From Gammaproteobacteria bacterium (GTDB lineage: Bacteria; Pseudomonadota; Gammaproteobacteria; UBA4575): DNA of 64,000 bases. Each line of letters starts with the position of its first letter. Positions within the stretch are counted from its first letter, which is position 1. This document shows, piece after piece, positions 31,248 to 40,223 of this stretch. A model generated the notes under the pieces. That model saw nothing but the letters and a program-made list of their open reading frames with translations. It searched no databases and was not told the DNA's origin. The DNA is taken from positions 62,001-126,000 of the forward strand of contig JAJDYY010000006.1 of assembly GCA_022824965.1 (NCBI GenBank), written 5' to 3'. Both the position numbers and the translations under genes were made by a program.

Positions 31248-32075
31248 ATGCTGAGCCTACTGAAATATGCAGCGATCGCACTCTATGCCCTGACTTTCGT
31301 GGTCATCCTGTGGCGCACGCACAACCTGAGCGAAAAAGAGCAGGACGGCAACCGCAGCCTGATGCTTCTCGTCTGGGGGGCCGCATGCCTCCTGCACGCC
31401 CTGTACCTGTATCCGCAAACCTTCACGGCACAGGGCCTCAACCTGACGTTCTACAATGCGGTGTCCATTCTGTTCTTTATCATCGCGGTCCTGGTGCTGG
31501 CCCTGTCCACGGCCCGCAAGGCAGAGTTTCTCGGCCTGCTCGTGATGCCCATCGTGGTAACCAGCATTGCATTGACCATCTACAGGCCGGAAATCGCGGC
31601 ATCCGCGCTCAACCTGCATGGCACGCAGTTGCACATCGTCTTCTCCTTGTTCGCTTTCAGCGTTTTGGCAATCTCCGCCCTGCAGTCCATCCTTCTGTTT
31701 GCCCAGGACCGGCACCTGCGAAAGCATCAGCTGGGCGGCATGACACGCGCCCTGCCGCCCCTGCACGATACGGAGAAATTCCTGTTCCAGACCATTGCCG
31801 TCGGCTTTCTCCTGCTGAGTGTTGCACTCGTCACGGGCTTCCTGTTCCTGGAGGACATGTTTGAACAGCATGTGGTGCACAAGACCGTGCTGTCGGTTCT
31901 GGCCTGGCTGGTATTTGCGCTGCTGCTCTGGGGCCGCTGGCAGTTCGGCTGGCGGGGATCCATTGCCATGCGCTGGACCCTGGGTGGCTTCGGGTTTTTG
32001 TTTCTGGCCTACCTCGGCAGCAAGTTCGTCCTGGAATTGATCCTGCATCGAGTGATTTCCATCCCGGTCACTTGA
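31248..32075 (+). CDS. CcsA/YpjD-type cytochrome c assembly family membrane protein
   Basis: About 275 residues with eight predicted membrane helices and the CcsA-family His residues in LHIVFSLFAFSVLAISALQS (LNLHGTQLHIVFS) and HKTVLSVLAWLVFALLLWGR. In gammaproteobacteria the paralogue YpjD stands divergently next to ffh and beside a CorB/CorC-type transporter, exactly as here; it has been tied to metal or magnesium homeostasis rather than haem delivery. The tryptophan-rich haem motif of true CcsA is not evident. I chose the ATG at 31248 (MLSLLKYAAIAL) since the first 52 codons of the longer frame look non-coding. Confidence 0.8.
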   Translation: MLSLLKYAAIALYALTFVVILWRTHNLSEKEQDGNRSLMLLVWGAACLLHALYLYPQTFTAQGLNLTFYNAVSILFFIIAVLVLALSTARKAEFLGLLVMPIVVTSIALTIYRPEIAASALNLHGTQLHIVFSLFAFSVLAISALQSILLFAQDRHLRKHQLGGMTRALPPLHDTEKFLFQTIAVGFLLLSVALVTGFLFLEDMFEQHVVHKTVLSVLAWLVFALLLWGRWQFGWRGSIAMRWTLGGFGFLFLAYLGSKFVLELILHRVISIPVT

Positions 32076-32135
32076 CAATTTCGGCGCCACAGCCGTTAAT
32101 GTAGGCATCTGTATTACCGGAGGGTCGCACAGACC

Positions 32136-33413
32136 TTGGACGATTATTCGATAGGCACACTGTTTTTGGTGTTGTTTATTCTATTTATCCTCTCCGCATT
32201 TTTCTCAGGTTCGGAAACTGCATTGATGGCGCTAGATCGCTATCGCCTGCGCCACATGGCCCGTACCGGCCGGCGCGGGGCTAAGCAGGCGCAAAAGCTG
32301 CTCGAAAAACCGGACCGCCTCATTGGCCTGATCCTGCTCGGCAACAATGTGGTCAACATCCTGATTGCCCAGCTGTCCGCCTACATCGGTTACCGCCTGC
32401 ACGGTGATATCGGGATTGCAGCGGCCACTTTCATCCTGATCTTCGCGATCCTGATCTTTGCCGAACTGACTCCGAAGACCGTCGCCGCACTGCATGCGGA
32501 AAAACTGGCGCTGCCGGCGGCAGTGATCTATGCGCCCCTGCTAGCCGTGACCTACCCCTTCGTGTGGACCGTGAACCTGTTTGCCAACAACCTGCTGAGG
32601 TTGTTCGGGATTGAAGTTAAGGACAACACCGCCAACAAGCTCAGTCACGAGGAATTGCGCACGGTGGTCGATGACGAGCACATCTCCATCTCCAGTGAAC
32701 ACCAGCAGATGCTGCTGGGGGTTCTGGACCTGGAGAAGATCACGGTGGAAGACATCATGATTCCGAAAAACGAGATTGTCGCCCTCGACCTGGAAGATGA
32801 CTGGGAAGAAATCGTCTCGCAGCTGAAGAACATTTCCTATACTCGGATCCCCGTCTGCCGCGGCGGCATCGACAACGTCGTCGGTTTCCTGCATGTTCGA
32901 AAGCTGTTCACCAACGTCATCCACAAGGAGGTCGCGCTGGAAGACCTGGTGCAGGCATTGCGCGAGCCGTATTTCATCCCGGAAGGCACCAACCTGAAAA
33001 AATTGCTGTTCGAGCTGCAAGACAAGAAACGAAGGTTCAGCCTGGTGGTTGACGAATTCGGCGACATCCAGGGACTGGTCACGCTGGAAGACCTGCTGGA
33101 GGAAATCGTCGGCGAGTTCACCAATGACCCGGCCACCTACGATGTCGAGATTCATCCGCAGCAGGACGGTACGTACTTCGTGGACGGGGGCACGCATATC
33201 CGCGACATCAACAAGGCCCTGGACCTGGAACTGCACGATCACGGGCCCAAGACCATCAATGGCCTGATCCTGGAACAGATGGAATCCATTCCGGAACCGG
33301 GAACCACCGTGCTGATCGACGGCTATCCCATCGAAGTCGTGCGCACCCACAAGAATGCGGTGCGCACGGCCCGGATCAGCCCGCAACTGCGCAAGCATCC
33401 CGAGGCGGTCTAG
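32136..33413 (+). CDS. CorB/CorC-type DUF21 transporter with CBS domains
   Basis: The 425-residue protein has an N-terminal DUF21/CNNM membrane domain (helices within residues 5-150, including AFFSGSETALMALDRYRLRH and AELTPKTVAALHAEK), a CBS pair with EDIMIPKNEIVALDLED and YTRIPVCRGGIDNVVGFLHVRK (start YTRIPVCRGG), and a C-terminal CorC_HlyC domain (VVDEFGDIQGLVTLEDLLEE). This is the magnesium/cobalt-efflux CorB family. The start is TTG at 32136 with GGAGG 12 bp ahead. It follows the YpjD-like gene by 60 bp. Confidence 0.88.
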   Translation: MDDYSIGTLFLVLFILFILSAFFSGSETALMALDRYRLRHMARTGRRGAKQAQKLLEKPDRLIGLILLGNNVVNILIAQLSAYIGYRLHGDIGIAAATFILIFAILIFAELTPKTVAALHAEKLALPAAVIYAPLLAVTYPFVWTVNLFANNLLRLFGIEVKDNTANKLSHEELRTVVDDEHISISSEHQQMLLGVLDLEKITVEDIMIPKNEIVALDLEDDWEEIVSQLKNISYTRIPVCRGGIDNVVGFLHVRKLFTNVIHKEVALEDLVQALREPYFIPEGTNLKKLLFELQDKKRRFSLVVDEFGDIQGLVTLEDLLEEIVGEFTNDPATYDVEIHPQQDGTYFVDGGTHIRDINKALDLELHDHGPKTINGLILEQMESIPEPGTTVLIDGYPIEVVRTHKNAVRTARISPQLRKHPEAV

Positions 33414-33472
33414 CCCCGGTCGTCCGCAAGCACGACCCGGAGTTGTCCTCGCCTCTCGGGTACAATATCCAG

Positions 33473-34825
33473 ATGGCTAAAGAAGCAAGCTTTGTCTGCA
33501 CGGAATGCGGCGGTCTTTTCACCAAGTGGACGGGCCAGTGCCCCAGTTGCGGTGCCTGGAACACGATCGAGAAGCAGTCTGCCGTGCTCAGGCAAAACAA
33601 GGCTATCTCGCTGCTGCACGCCGGCGATGTCGCCGAGATCCAGACGGTCAGTGAAATTGACTTCGAGTCGCAGGATCGCACTACGACTACCCTTGCAGAA
33701 CTCGACCGGGTGCTGGGGGGTGGAATCGTCACCGGCTCCGTGGTGCTGGTCGGCGGCAACCCCGGCATTGGCAAGTCAACCCTGTTGCTGCAGGTCCTGT
33801 GTGCACTGGATCACCAGCGCGCCCTGTACGTGACCGGCGAGGAATCCCTGCAGCAGGTGGCTCTGCGTGCGGAGCGGCTGGGCTACAAGGATGCACCGCT
33901 GCGGGTACTGGCATCCACCCGCCTTGAGGAAATACTGGCCTGTGCCATGCGGGAGCGCCCCAGCATCATGGTGATCGACTCGATTCAGTCGCTGGCCTCC
34001 GAGAAGACGCCTTCGGCGCCCGGCTCGATCTCCCAGGTAAGAGACTGTGCCAACCGCATCACCCAGTTCGCCAAGCAAACCGACACCACGGTTTTCATGG
34101 TGGGTCACGTCACCAAGGAAGGCTCCATTGCCGGGCCGCGCGTACTTGAGCACGTCGTGGATACGGTGTTGTATTTCGAAGGTGACGACGGCGGGCGTTA
34201 CCGCGTGCTGAGGGCGGCCAAGAACCGCTTCGGGGCCGTCAATGAACTGGGAGTTTTCGTGATGCAGGATGCGGGCCTGAAGGGGGTCAAGAATCCATCG
34301 GCCATCTTCCTGTCGCGACACGACAGCACGGCCCCCGGCAGCGTCATCACCGTAACCTGCGAAGCTACCCGGCCCTTGCTGCTGGAAGTGCAGACCCTGG
34401 TGGAGGATACCCCCGCCACCCATCCGAAACGGGTTGCGATCGGCATTGACCAGAACCGCCTGACCATGCTGCTTGCAATACTGCACAGGCATGGAGGTGT
34501 CGATATCTATGACAAGGACGTGTTTGTGAACATCGTGGGCGGTGTCCAGTTGAAGGAAACCGGAGCCGATCTTGCGGTTATGCTGGCCACCTACTCCAGC
34601 TTCAAAAACCGGACCCTGGAGCCGGGACTTGCGGCCTTTGGTGAAATCGGGCTGACCGGCGAGATCCGCCCGGTCTACAACGGGCTGGCCCGCCTCAAGG
34701 AAGCCCGCGAACACGGTATCACCAAGGTCATCATCCCTTCGGCCAACCGACCCAAGGCCAAGCTGCCCGGCCTGGAAGTCGTGGCAGTCAGCCGGCTTGG
34801 CAAAGCACTCGCCGCCCTGACCTGA
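33473..34825 (+). CDS. radA: RadA, DNA repair protein
   Basis: RecA-like helicase that extends strand exchange during recombination. The 450-residue protein begins MAKEASFVCTECGG at 33473 (the longer frame adds ten non-conserved codons). It has the N-terminal zinc finger CTECGG...CPSCGAW, Walker A GGNPGIGKSTLLLQVL, the RadA KNRFG motif (AKNRFGAVNELGVF) and a Lon-like C-terminal domain ending in PSANRPKA. Length is standard. Confidence 0.96.
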   Translation: MAKEASFVCTECGGLFTKWTGQCPSCGAWNTIEKQSAVLRQNKAISLLHAGDVAEIQTVSEIDFESQDRTTTTLAELDRVLGGGIVTGSVVLVGGNPGIGKSTLLLQVLCALDHQRALYVTGEESLQQVALRAERLGYKDAPLRVLASTRLEEILACAMRERPSIMVIDSIQSLASEKTPSAPGSISQVRDCANRITQFAKQTDTTVFMVGHVTKEGSIAGPRVLEHVVDTVLYFEGDDGGRYRVLRAAKNRFGAVNELGVFVMQDAGLKGVKNPSAIFLSRHDSTAPGSVITVTCEATRPLLLEVQTLVEDTPATHPKRVAIGIDQNRLTMLLAILHRHGGVDIYDKDVFVNIVGGVQLKETGADLAVMLATYSSFKNRTLEPGLAAFGEIGLTGEIRPVYNGLARLKEAREHGITKVIIPSANRPKAKLPGLEVVAVSRLGKALAALT

Positions 34826-34829
34826 CCCC

Positions 34830-35675
34830 ATGGACCGACCCTATCGACCCAGAATGTCACGCCAGGGCCTGGCGCCCACGCATGCGGTGACGGTCACCAA
34901 CCAGTTTCACGAGCAGCGCGAGGTGCAGGTCGCAGGAGAATCCCCTCTGACCCTGAAGGTGAACGGCCGTGAACTGGTAACACTGATGACGCTCGGCACC
35001 CACCCGGAAGAACTGGCACTTGGTTACCTGCGCAACCAGCGTCTGCTGGAAGACATCTCCGATGTAGCCTCGGTCGATGTCGACTGGGATAAGGAAACCG
35101 TCGAAATCATGACCCGGGAAGGCCGAGAAATTACCGACTGGGAAGAAAAACTGAGCAATCGAACAGTGACCTCAGGCTGTGGCCAGGGCACGGTTTTCAG
35201 CTGCACACTGGACAAGCTGTACGATGTCCGGCTTCCGCAGGTGGCTTTGAAGCAGTCGATGATCTATGAGTTGCTGGCCGCCATCACCCGCTTCAATGAC
35301 ATCTACAAGCGAGCCGGTGCCGTGCATGGCTGCGCACTTTGTCACGACACCAAAATTCTGAAATTCGTTGAAGACGTGGGCAGGCACAACGCTGCGGATG
35401 CCATCTCGGGCTGGATGTGGCTCGAGCAGGTTGCAGGTGCGGACAAGATCTTCTACACCACGGGCCGACTGACTTCCGAGATGATCATGAAGTCCGCGCA
35501 CATGGGAATTCCGGTACTGCTGTCACGCTCGGGGGTTACGCATATGGGACTGGAGCTTGCACGTGACCTCGGCATCGTCATGATCGCACGTGCCAAGGGA
35601 CGCGCGTTTCTCGTATACCATGGCACAGAACAGATAGAGTTTGACGCACGCCCCAAATCTCCTCCCCGAGGATGA
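34830..35675 (+). CDS. fdhD: FdhD-family sulfurtransferase for formate dehydrogenase, atypical Cys motif
   Basis: FdhD carries sulfur from IscS to the molybdenum cofactor of formate dehydrogenase. The 281-residue protein has the family blocks LVTLMTLGTHPEELALGYL, VGRHNAADAISGWMW, YTTGRLTSEMIMKSAHMGIP (YTTGRLTSEM) and VTHMGLELARDLGIVMIARA. The usual CGxCG pair is replaced by SGCGQGTVFSC, so the second Cys of the CxxC is missing at that spot, while VHGCALCHD supplies a CxxC downstream. It begins 4 bp after radA. No formate dehydrogenase gene is in the window. Confidence 0.87.
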   Translation: MDRPYRPRMSRQGLAPTHAVTVTNQFHEQREVQVAGESPLTLKVNGRELVTLMTLGTHPEELALGYLRNQRLLEDISDVASVDVDWDKETVEIMTREGREITDWEEKLSNRTVTSGCGQGTVFSCTLDKLYDVRLPQVALKQSMIYELLAAITRFNDIYKRAGAVHGCALCHDTKILKFVEDVGRHNAADAISGWMWLEQVAGADKIFYTTGRLTSEMIMKSAHMGIPVLLSRSGVTHMGLELARDLGIVMIARAKGRAFLVYHGTEQIEFDARPKSPPRG

Positions 35676-35691
35676 GCGCATCCAACCGCCT

Positions 35692-35817
35692 ACATATCCC
35701 AGTCCTGCGTGGATGAATCCGGAGTACTCTTCGTCCTCGGAACCCAGCTCATCCAGTGATAACGAGTGATTCGTATAGAAACTATGGAATTGAAATTTCT
35801 GGTATTGAACGGCTGGT
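35692..35817 (-). pseudogene. Remnant of a second autotransporter barrel C-terminus
   Basis: Just beyond the autotransporter stop, the same strand encodes SLSLDELGSEDEEYSG followed by FIHAGLGYV. This closely parallels the end of the intact autotransporter, STREVLGSSSDEYSG followed by SVELGMLF: a final beta strand with L-G-S-x-x-x-E-Y-S-G-x-x-x-x-G. A stop at 35818-35820 closes the frame on the upstream side, so only the last strands survive. I read it as the leftover tail of a paralogue lost or replaced by recombination. Confidence 0.55.
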
Positions 35818-35842
35818 CAGTGACTGACAAGTATTCTCTGTT

Positions 35843-38785
35843 CTAGAACAGCATGCCGAGCTCGACCGACCCGGAATATTCGTCGCTGCTGGAGCCCAGC
35901 ACCTCACGGGTCGAGAGCGTGCTGCTGAGCACCCAGGGGCCTTGTTGCCAGGCAGCTCCCAGTCCGAGCAGAAGGTAGCTGTTCTCCGGCTTGGCCTCCA
36001 GGCGTTCTCCGGAGACCCTTGAGGTGGTCCTGGAACCCCCGAAGGTTCGCTCCAGATGGACCGAACCCTGTACCGAGAGAGCCCCGCCGAACGCATCGCG
36101 CAGCGTCTCGGCCAGCACCCCGATGCCGCCCCGATAGCGCTTGGCATCCGGGAACGAGGCCTGTGCATCCACTGCATCGGTAAAGCTGTCCACGGAGAGC
36201 TTCGTGTAGCCGAGCCTGGCATGCGGCGTCCAGTGTGAGCGCTCGCCCAAGCGCATGCGCCGACCGCTTGAGACGTGCAATCCCAGCCCTTCGGCATCCA
36301 GCGACGAGGCCAGCCGACCGACCGTGTCCGAGGAAAGGTCCATGTCAAAGTCCGTCAGGGACAAGCGGCCTGCGATGTAATACCCGCTCGCACTGTGCCA
36401 GTGCATGTCTGCCGAAGCACCCCTGCCCTGGATGTGGATGTCCCCGCCGCGGGTTGGAGACGATACGTCCACGGAACCCTTGATGTGATGCAGCGAGGTC
36501 TGCACGCTCAAAAGATCTGTCTGATACACCGTGGCCCCGGCTTCCACGGTGAAGCTGTCCACATCGTAGAGCACCCCCACCGTTGAACTCTCGAAGTCCT
36601 GGGAGGCGCTGCCACCGGCCAGACGAATCCAGACCGGAGGCTGGGGCCTGGTCTGGCACTGGCCCATCAGGTCGCCGACCTGAAGGTCGAGAAGAACGTC
36701 GGGCAGCGCCTCGTACAGGGCGGCTCTCGGCGCATACTCCTCCATCAGCATGGGCATCTGGGGCTCAGGCTCCGGCTCCGGTGCGGGAGACATGCAGTCC
36801 GGAGGCGTACCGACCTGTCCTTGCGGGCACATGGGAGGGGGTGGCGGTGGAGGTGTTCTGCAGTTCGGGAATCCAATCTGTCCGGACGGGCAGCGTGCCC
36901 GGTCCTCGGTAAAATCCGCAGCCGAGAAGTCACGATCCAATGGGGCGGTAGATGCCTCCGTGGTCCAGTTCGCAGGATCCGGGTCCATGCGATCGGTCAC
37001 CTTGACGCCCGGGCTGACCAGGGTGACGTTCCAGACGCCGTTGTATGCCGTGTTGCCGGTGTTGCCGGTGGCCCCATCGTGCAGCACGATGTTGTTCACG
37101 GCCAGCGTGGTCTCGCCGCCGTCGTTGAGAATCCAGTTATCGCCGATCGCATCCATTACCCGGCGACCGCCGAGGTTCAGGTCCACACGCAGCTTGGAGA
37201 GAATGGCCGGGATGGCAGGGATCACGTTATTCGGATCAGTGGTATCTTCCGGGACTTCCGGGACCGTACCGGTGGCCAGGATCGCGATCCCTGTGGCCGA
37301 GTCGATGGTTCCCTGGGGCCCGATGATGACCCGCCCGCCGTTGCTCAAGTAGACCCCCGCACCATGGGCCGTCACGCTGCCGTTGACGGTCACCGTATGC
37401 CTGCGATAGCCCTCGGCATCCAGTGAGGCCAGGCTGGTGGCACCTGTGCCGATCCTCACGCCATGGGCGCCCGCTCCGGTCGCCTCGATGCCCCCGTCCA
37501 CCCGGACAGTGACCGCCCGGCTGTCATCCACCGCAGGCGCGGCTTGTGTATTGCGTGCATCGATGCCATGGGCCGATGCACCTTCAGTGGTGATTGAACT
37601 GCCCCGGTGGGTGGTGACAAAAGTATCGCCCGACCCGGCGTGGAGTGCACGCAGGCCATAGGAGAATGCCCCCTTCGTTGATACTACGGTTCCGTGATGG
37701 GCGTCGATATGGATGTCGCCAAGGCCCGAATGAATTCCGTATACGCCGTGAGAAAGAGTGAAATCTTGACCGGGGAAGAGTGCTGTACCCTCCGTTTTCA
37801 CCATGACATCACGCAGGTCGATGCTGACATCCCCCGGCATGCCGGTACCCCGTATCCATGCTTGGATGCCGTGCGAGAGGTAGCTATTCGTCACAATCTC
37901 CCCACCATGAACATTCACAAGGATATCGCCTAGCGCTGATGAAGTCCCATCGGTCGAATCAAACTTATCAGCGTTAATGCCATGGACAGAATTTCCTGAA
38001 ACCATAATCGACCCACCCGTTGTGTTCACCGTGAGATTCCCTGCAACATTGCGTACACGTGATTCAATACCATGGCCAGCCTGAGTCGTAATGCTGGTAT
38101 GCTCCACATTTACCTCGGTATACCCTGTGATGTCCAAATCGGCAGGCCCTTGCAGACTACTACGTATCCCAGATGTATTACCGCCCATGGTGGTGATCGA
38201 ACTCCTACGGACATCAATATCAACGTGATAGGTGCCGTCATAGGGTGCCAGACTGCTATCATTGAAAGCCTGGTTACCATGAACACCCGCGGAATCATCC
38301 AAGTCCCCGGACGTCATGATGGTGACATCACGAACATCAATATCAATGCTGCCCTTGCCAGCACCCAAACCAAAAATACCACCCGAACGGGGATTGACTG
38401 CGGTAATGGTTTGCTTGTCCGTCGTACCCTGAACATTGATCCTGATATTCCCTGCACCTTGATGGTTTGCCCAAACACCATGAAGGTCCTGAACGGGTAA
38501 TCCGTGAAAGATTTCAGGCCAGGGAGGACCATAGACCTCTGCCGGGGTCTCGATGGCCACTCCATTGAGATTGATGTCGATATCCTCCCCGGTGATACCT
38601 TGAGCCTTCTCGCATTTCACCCACTCGCCTACGGTGGGCATGTCACTGCACACCGCCTCCGCATGGACATCGTGACTGCCCAGTACCACCAGCAGCGCGA
38701 GGCCGGCCCACAAGAGGCCGCGACCGCCCCGCCACAGGGCGCAGCTTGACACCTGCGACGAGCGCACCGAAAAGGCTATCGGCAC
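35843..38785 (-). CDS. Autotransporter (type Va secretion), beta-helical passenger
   Basis: A 980-residue surface protein. Residues 1-43 form a signal peptide (hydrophobic core LLWAGLALLVVLGSHDVHAEA). Residues about 60-600 are a repetitive passenger with many turns of the pattern S-I-x-T-x-G-x-x-x-x-G-I and G-D-I-x-I-D-x, typical of right-handed beta helices. Then come two copies of CP-x-GQ-(I/V)-G-x-P around a polyproline stretch, an EPEPEP spacer, and a barrel of about 270 residues starting PPVWIRLAGGSASQDF and ending in the terminal Phe of LGMLF. The middle of the passenger gene is more AT-rich than the barrel end. Target and function are unknown. Confidence 0.88.
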   Translation of the reverse strand: MPIAFSVRSSQVSSCALWRGGRGLLWAGLALLVVLGSHDVHAEAVCSDMPTVGEWVKCEKAQGITGEDIDINLNGVAIETPAEVYGPPWPEIFHGLPVQDLHGVWANHQGAGNIRINVQGTTDKQTITAVNPRSGGIFGLGAGKGSIDIDVRDVTIMTSGDLDDSAGVHGNQAFNDSSLAPYDGTYHVDIDVRRSSITTMGGNTSGIRSSLQGPADLDITGYTEVNVEHTSITTQAGHGIESRVRNVAGNLTVNTTGGSIMVSGNSVHGINADKFDSTDGTSSALGDILVNVHGGEIVTNSYLSHGIQAWIRGTGMPGDVSIDLRDVMVKTEGTALFPGQDFTLSHGVYGIHSGLGDIHIDAHHGTVVSTKGAFSYGLRALHAGSGDTFVTTHRGSSITTEGASAHGIDARNTQAAPAVDDSRAVTVRVDGGIEATGAGAHGVRIGTGATSLASLDAEGYRRHTVTVNGSVTAHGAGVYLSNGGRVIIGPQGTIDSATGIAILATGTVPEVPEDTTDPNNVIPAIPAILSKLRVDLNLGGRRVMDAIGDNWILNDGGETTLAVNNIVLHDGATGNTGNTAYNGVWNVTLVSPGVKVTDRMDPDPANWTTEASTAPLDRDFSAADFTEDRARCPSGQIGFPNCRTPPPPPPPMCPQGQVGTPPDCMSPAPEPEPEPQMPMLMEEYAPRAALYEALPDVLLDLQVGDLMGQCQTRPQPPVWIRLAGGSASQDFESSTVGVLYDVDSFTVEAGATVYQTDLLSVQTSLHHIKGSVDVSSPTRGGDIHIQGRGASADMHWHSASGYYIAGRLSLTDFDMDLSSDTVGRLASSLDAEGLGLHVSSGRRMRLGERSHWTPHARLGYTKLSVDSFTDAVDAQASFPDAKRYRGGIGVLAETLRDAFGGALSVQGSVHLERTFGGSRTTSRVSGERLEAKPENSYLLLGLGAAWQQGPWVLSSTLSTREVLGSSSDEYSGSVELGMLF

Positions 38786-39145
38786 CGCACGCCCCGTGAA
38801 GTGGCGGCTTGGCTCATGCTCATTGTTCTAAGATCAGTATGGAGAGTAAACATCCCGGCTTGTTCTAGTGATGTGTGGAGTCCCTCATGCACTTCGCCCG
38901 GCGCAGGGCGCTGTGCATCCCCATCCGTGTACATCGAAAGATAGAGAAGTCGGAATGGGATTCATTCCGTCAAATGACGGAGTTCACGAAGAAAGCCGCT
39001 CTTTGCGCGGGGTCGATCCGCCGGGTGATTGCGAGCACGTTCCCCGAAATAATGTCTCGTCCAGACAGGTCTGCGTGGCATGCACCGCAAGCGAGGCTGG
39101 CTCTGAAGGTTCCGAGTGGTTACGGTCTGAAACGAGCCCCTGATC
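38786..39145. other. Gene-free accessory gap upstream of the autotransporter
   Basis: No convincing gene. Short open frames on both strands (for example 38875-39150 on the plus strand) lack family signs and ribosome-binding sites. One small inverted repeat, CCGTCA / TGACGG around AA, lies near 38967-38980. The stretch leads into the higBA-like remnant and looks like decayed mobile or accessory DNA. The autotransporter promoter should lie in its first 150 bp. Confidence 0.5.
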
Positions 39146-39345
39146 GATGATGCGACCTGTGAGCTCGACTTGCGTTCACCACCGAGCAACCGCTTATCAA
39201 GGCTGAGAGAAACTTGCAGTCAAACACTCAATACGTGTCAACAGGTGACGGGGTAAGTCGAAAAACCATCAACGAGTTGTGGAAGACGCTGTATACCCCA
39301 AAGCGAAAAGCACGGCTTGCGAAAGCCAAGCCCATTGCTGGCTGA
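39146..39345 (+). pseudogene. Decayed HigBA-like toxin-antitoxin remnant
   Basis: Frame one (39146-39211) reads DDATCELDLRSPPSNRLSRL, which fits the HigB toxin segment with DLR-x-PP-x-NRLE-x-L. After a frame change the next bases resemble the HigB stretch G-QYSIRIN in broken form. A second frame (39250-39345) reads GVSRKTINEL, the HigA helix-turn-helix signature, then continues with an unrelated basic tail ending KPIAG and a stop. The toxin is frameshifted and both genes are truncated, so nothing functional should be made. Confidence 0.5.
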
Positions 39346-39413
39346 GCGGCTTGCTTCTATTGAATTAGATGGACCCCGAGGCAGTCTCGGCCTCGTATCG
39401 AGAGAGGTCTGTG

Positions 39414-40223
39414 CTAGGCAAAATCCAGTGCGCGTCGAAGGGGCTGAATCACAAGGCTGACCAGGAAAAGAAGCAGTGCCATCACGACAATCGATGGGCC
39501 GGAAGGCACATCCAGCACCAGTGAGCCAAACAGGCCGCCACCCGAGGAAATCATCCCGATCACAGCCGCAAGCACTGCCATCTGCTCCGGTGTGCGAGAC
39601 AGGGACTGTGCCGCTGCAGCCGGGATGATCAGCAAGGCCACGACCAGAAGTACCCCAACCACTTTCATACCCGCTGCTACAGCCCCGGCGATCAGGAGCA
39701 TGTAGATAATCTGGCTGCGCTCTACCGGGCTGCCTTCAGCACGTGCCAGATCCTCATGCACGGTAAGCGCGACCAGCGGATGCCATATGTAGGTCAGTAC
39801 CACCAGGCAAAACAGGCCACCGATCCACACCATGAACACGTCACCCCGGGACACGGCAAGTACATCACCAAAAAGATAACTTAACAGGTCATGCCCATAT
39901 GATGAGCCGGAAATCGCCAGGATGACCACGCCCAGGGCCAGCGCACTGTGGGACAAGATTCCGAGCAGGGTATCGCTTGCAAGATGAACCACCCTTTGCA
40001 AAAACAGCAGCGCCAGTGCAGTCAGGAACGCAATGGCAAACACGCCAAGCACCGGTGAGGTGCCCAGGATCATCCCGAGTGCGATCCCGAGCAGTGCCGA
40101 GTGCGCCATGGTATCTCCAAAATAGGCCATTCGGCGCCAAAGTAAAAAACAGCCCAGTGGACCGGCTACACAGCCCACACCGGCTGCGACCAACAGTGCA
40201 CGGACAAAGAAGTCATCCAGCAT
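39414..40223 (-). CDS. znuB: ZnuB, zinc ABC transporter permease
   Basis: Membrane channel of the high-affinity zinc importer. The start MLDDFFVRALLVAAGVG at 40223 overlaps the znuC stop by 11 bp and gives 269 residues with about eight membrane helices; the longer frame only re-reads znuC. Family blocks are GCFLLWRRMAYFGDTMAHSALLG (start RRMAYFGDTMAHS), DLLSYLFGDVLAV and KVVGVLLVVALLIIPAAAAQ. These match the ABC-3 metal-permease family. Confidence 0.92.
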   Translation of the reverse strand: MLDDFFVRALLVAAGVGCVAGPLGCFLLWRRMAYFGDTMAHSALLGIALGMILGTSPVLGVFAIAFLTALALLFLQRVVHLASDTLLGILSHSALALGVVILAISGSSYGHDLLSYLFGDVLAVSRGDVFMVWIGGLFCLVVLTYIWHPLVALTVHEDLARAEGSPVERSQIIYMLLIAGAVAAGMKVVGVLLVVALLIIPAAAAQSLSRTPEQMAVLAAVIGMISSGGGLFGSLVLDVPSGPSIVVMALLLFLVSLVIQPLRRALDFA

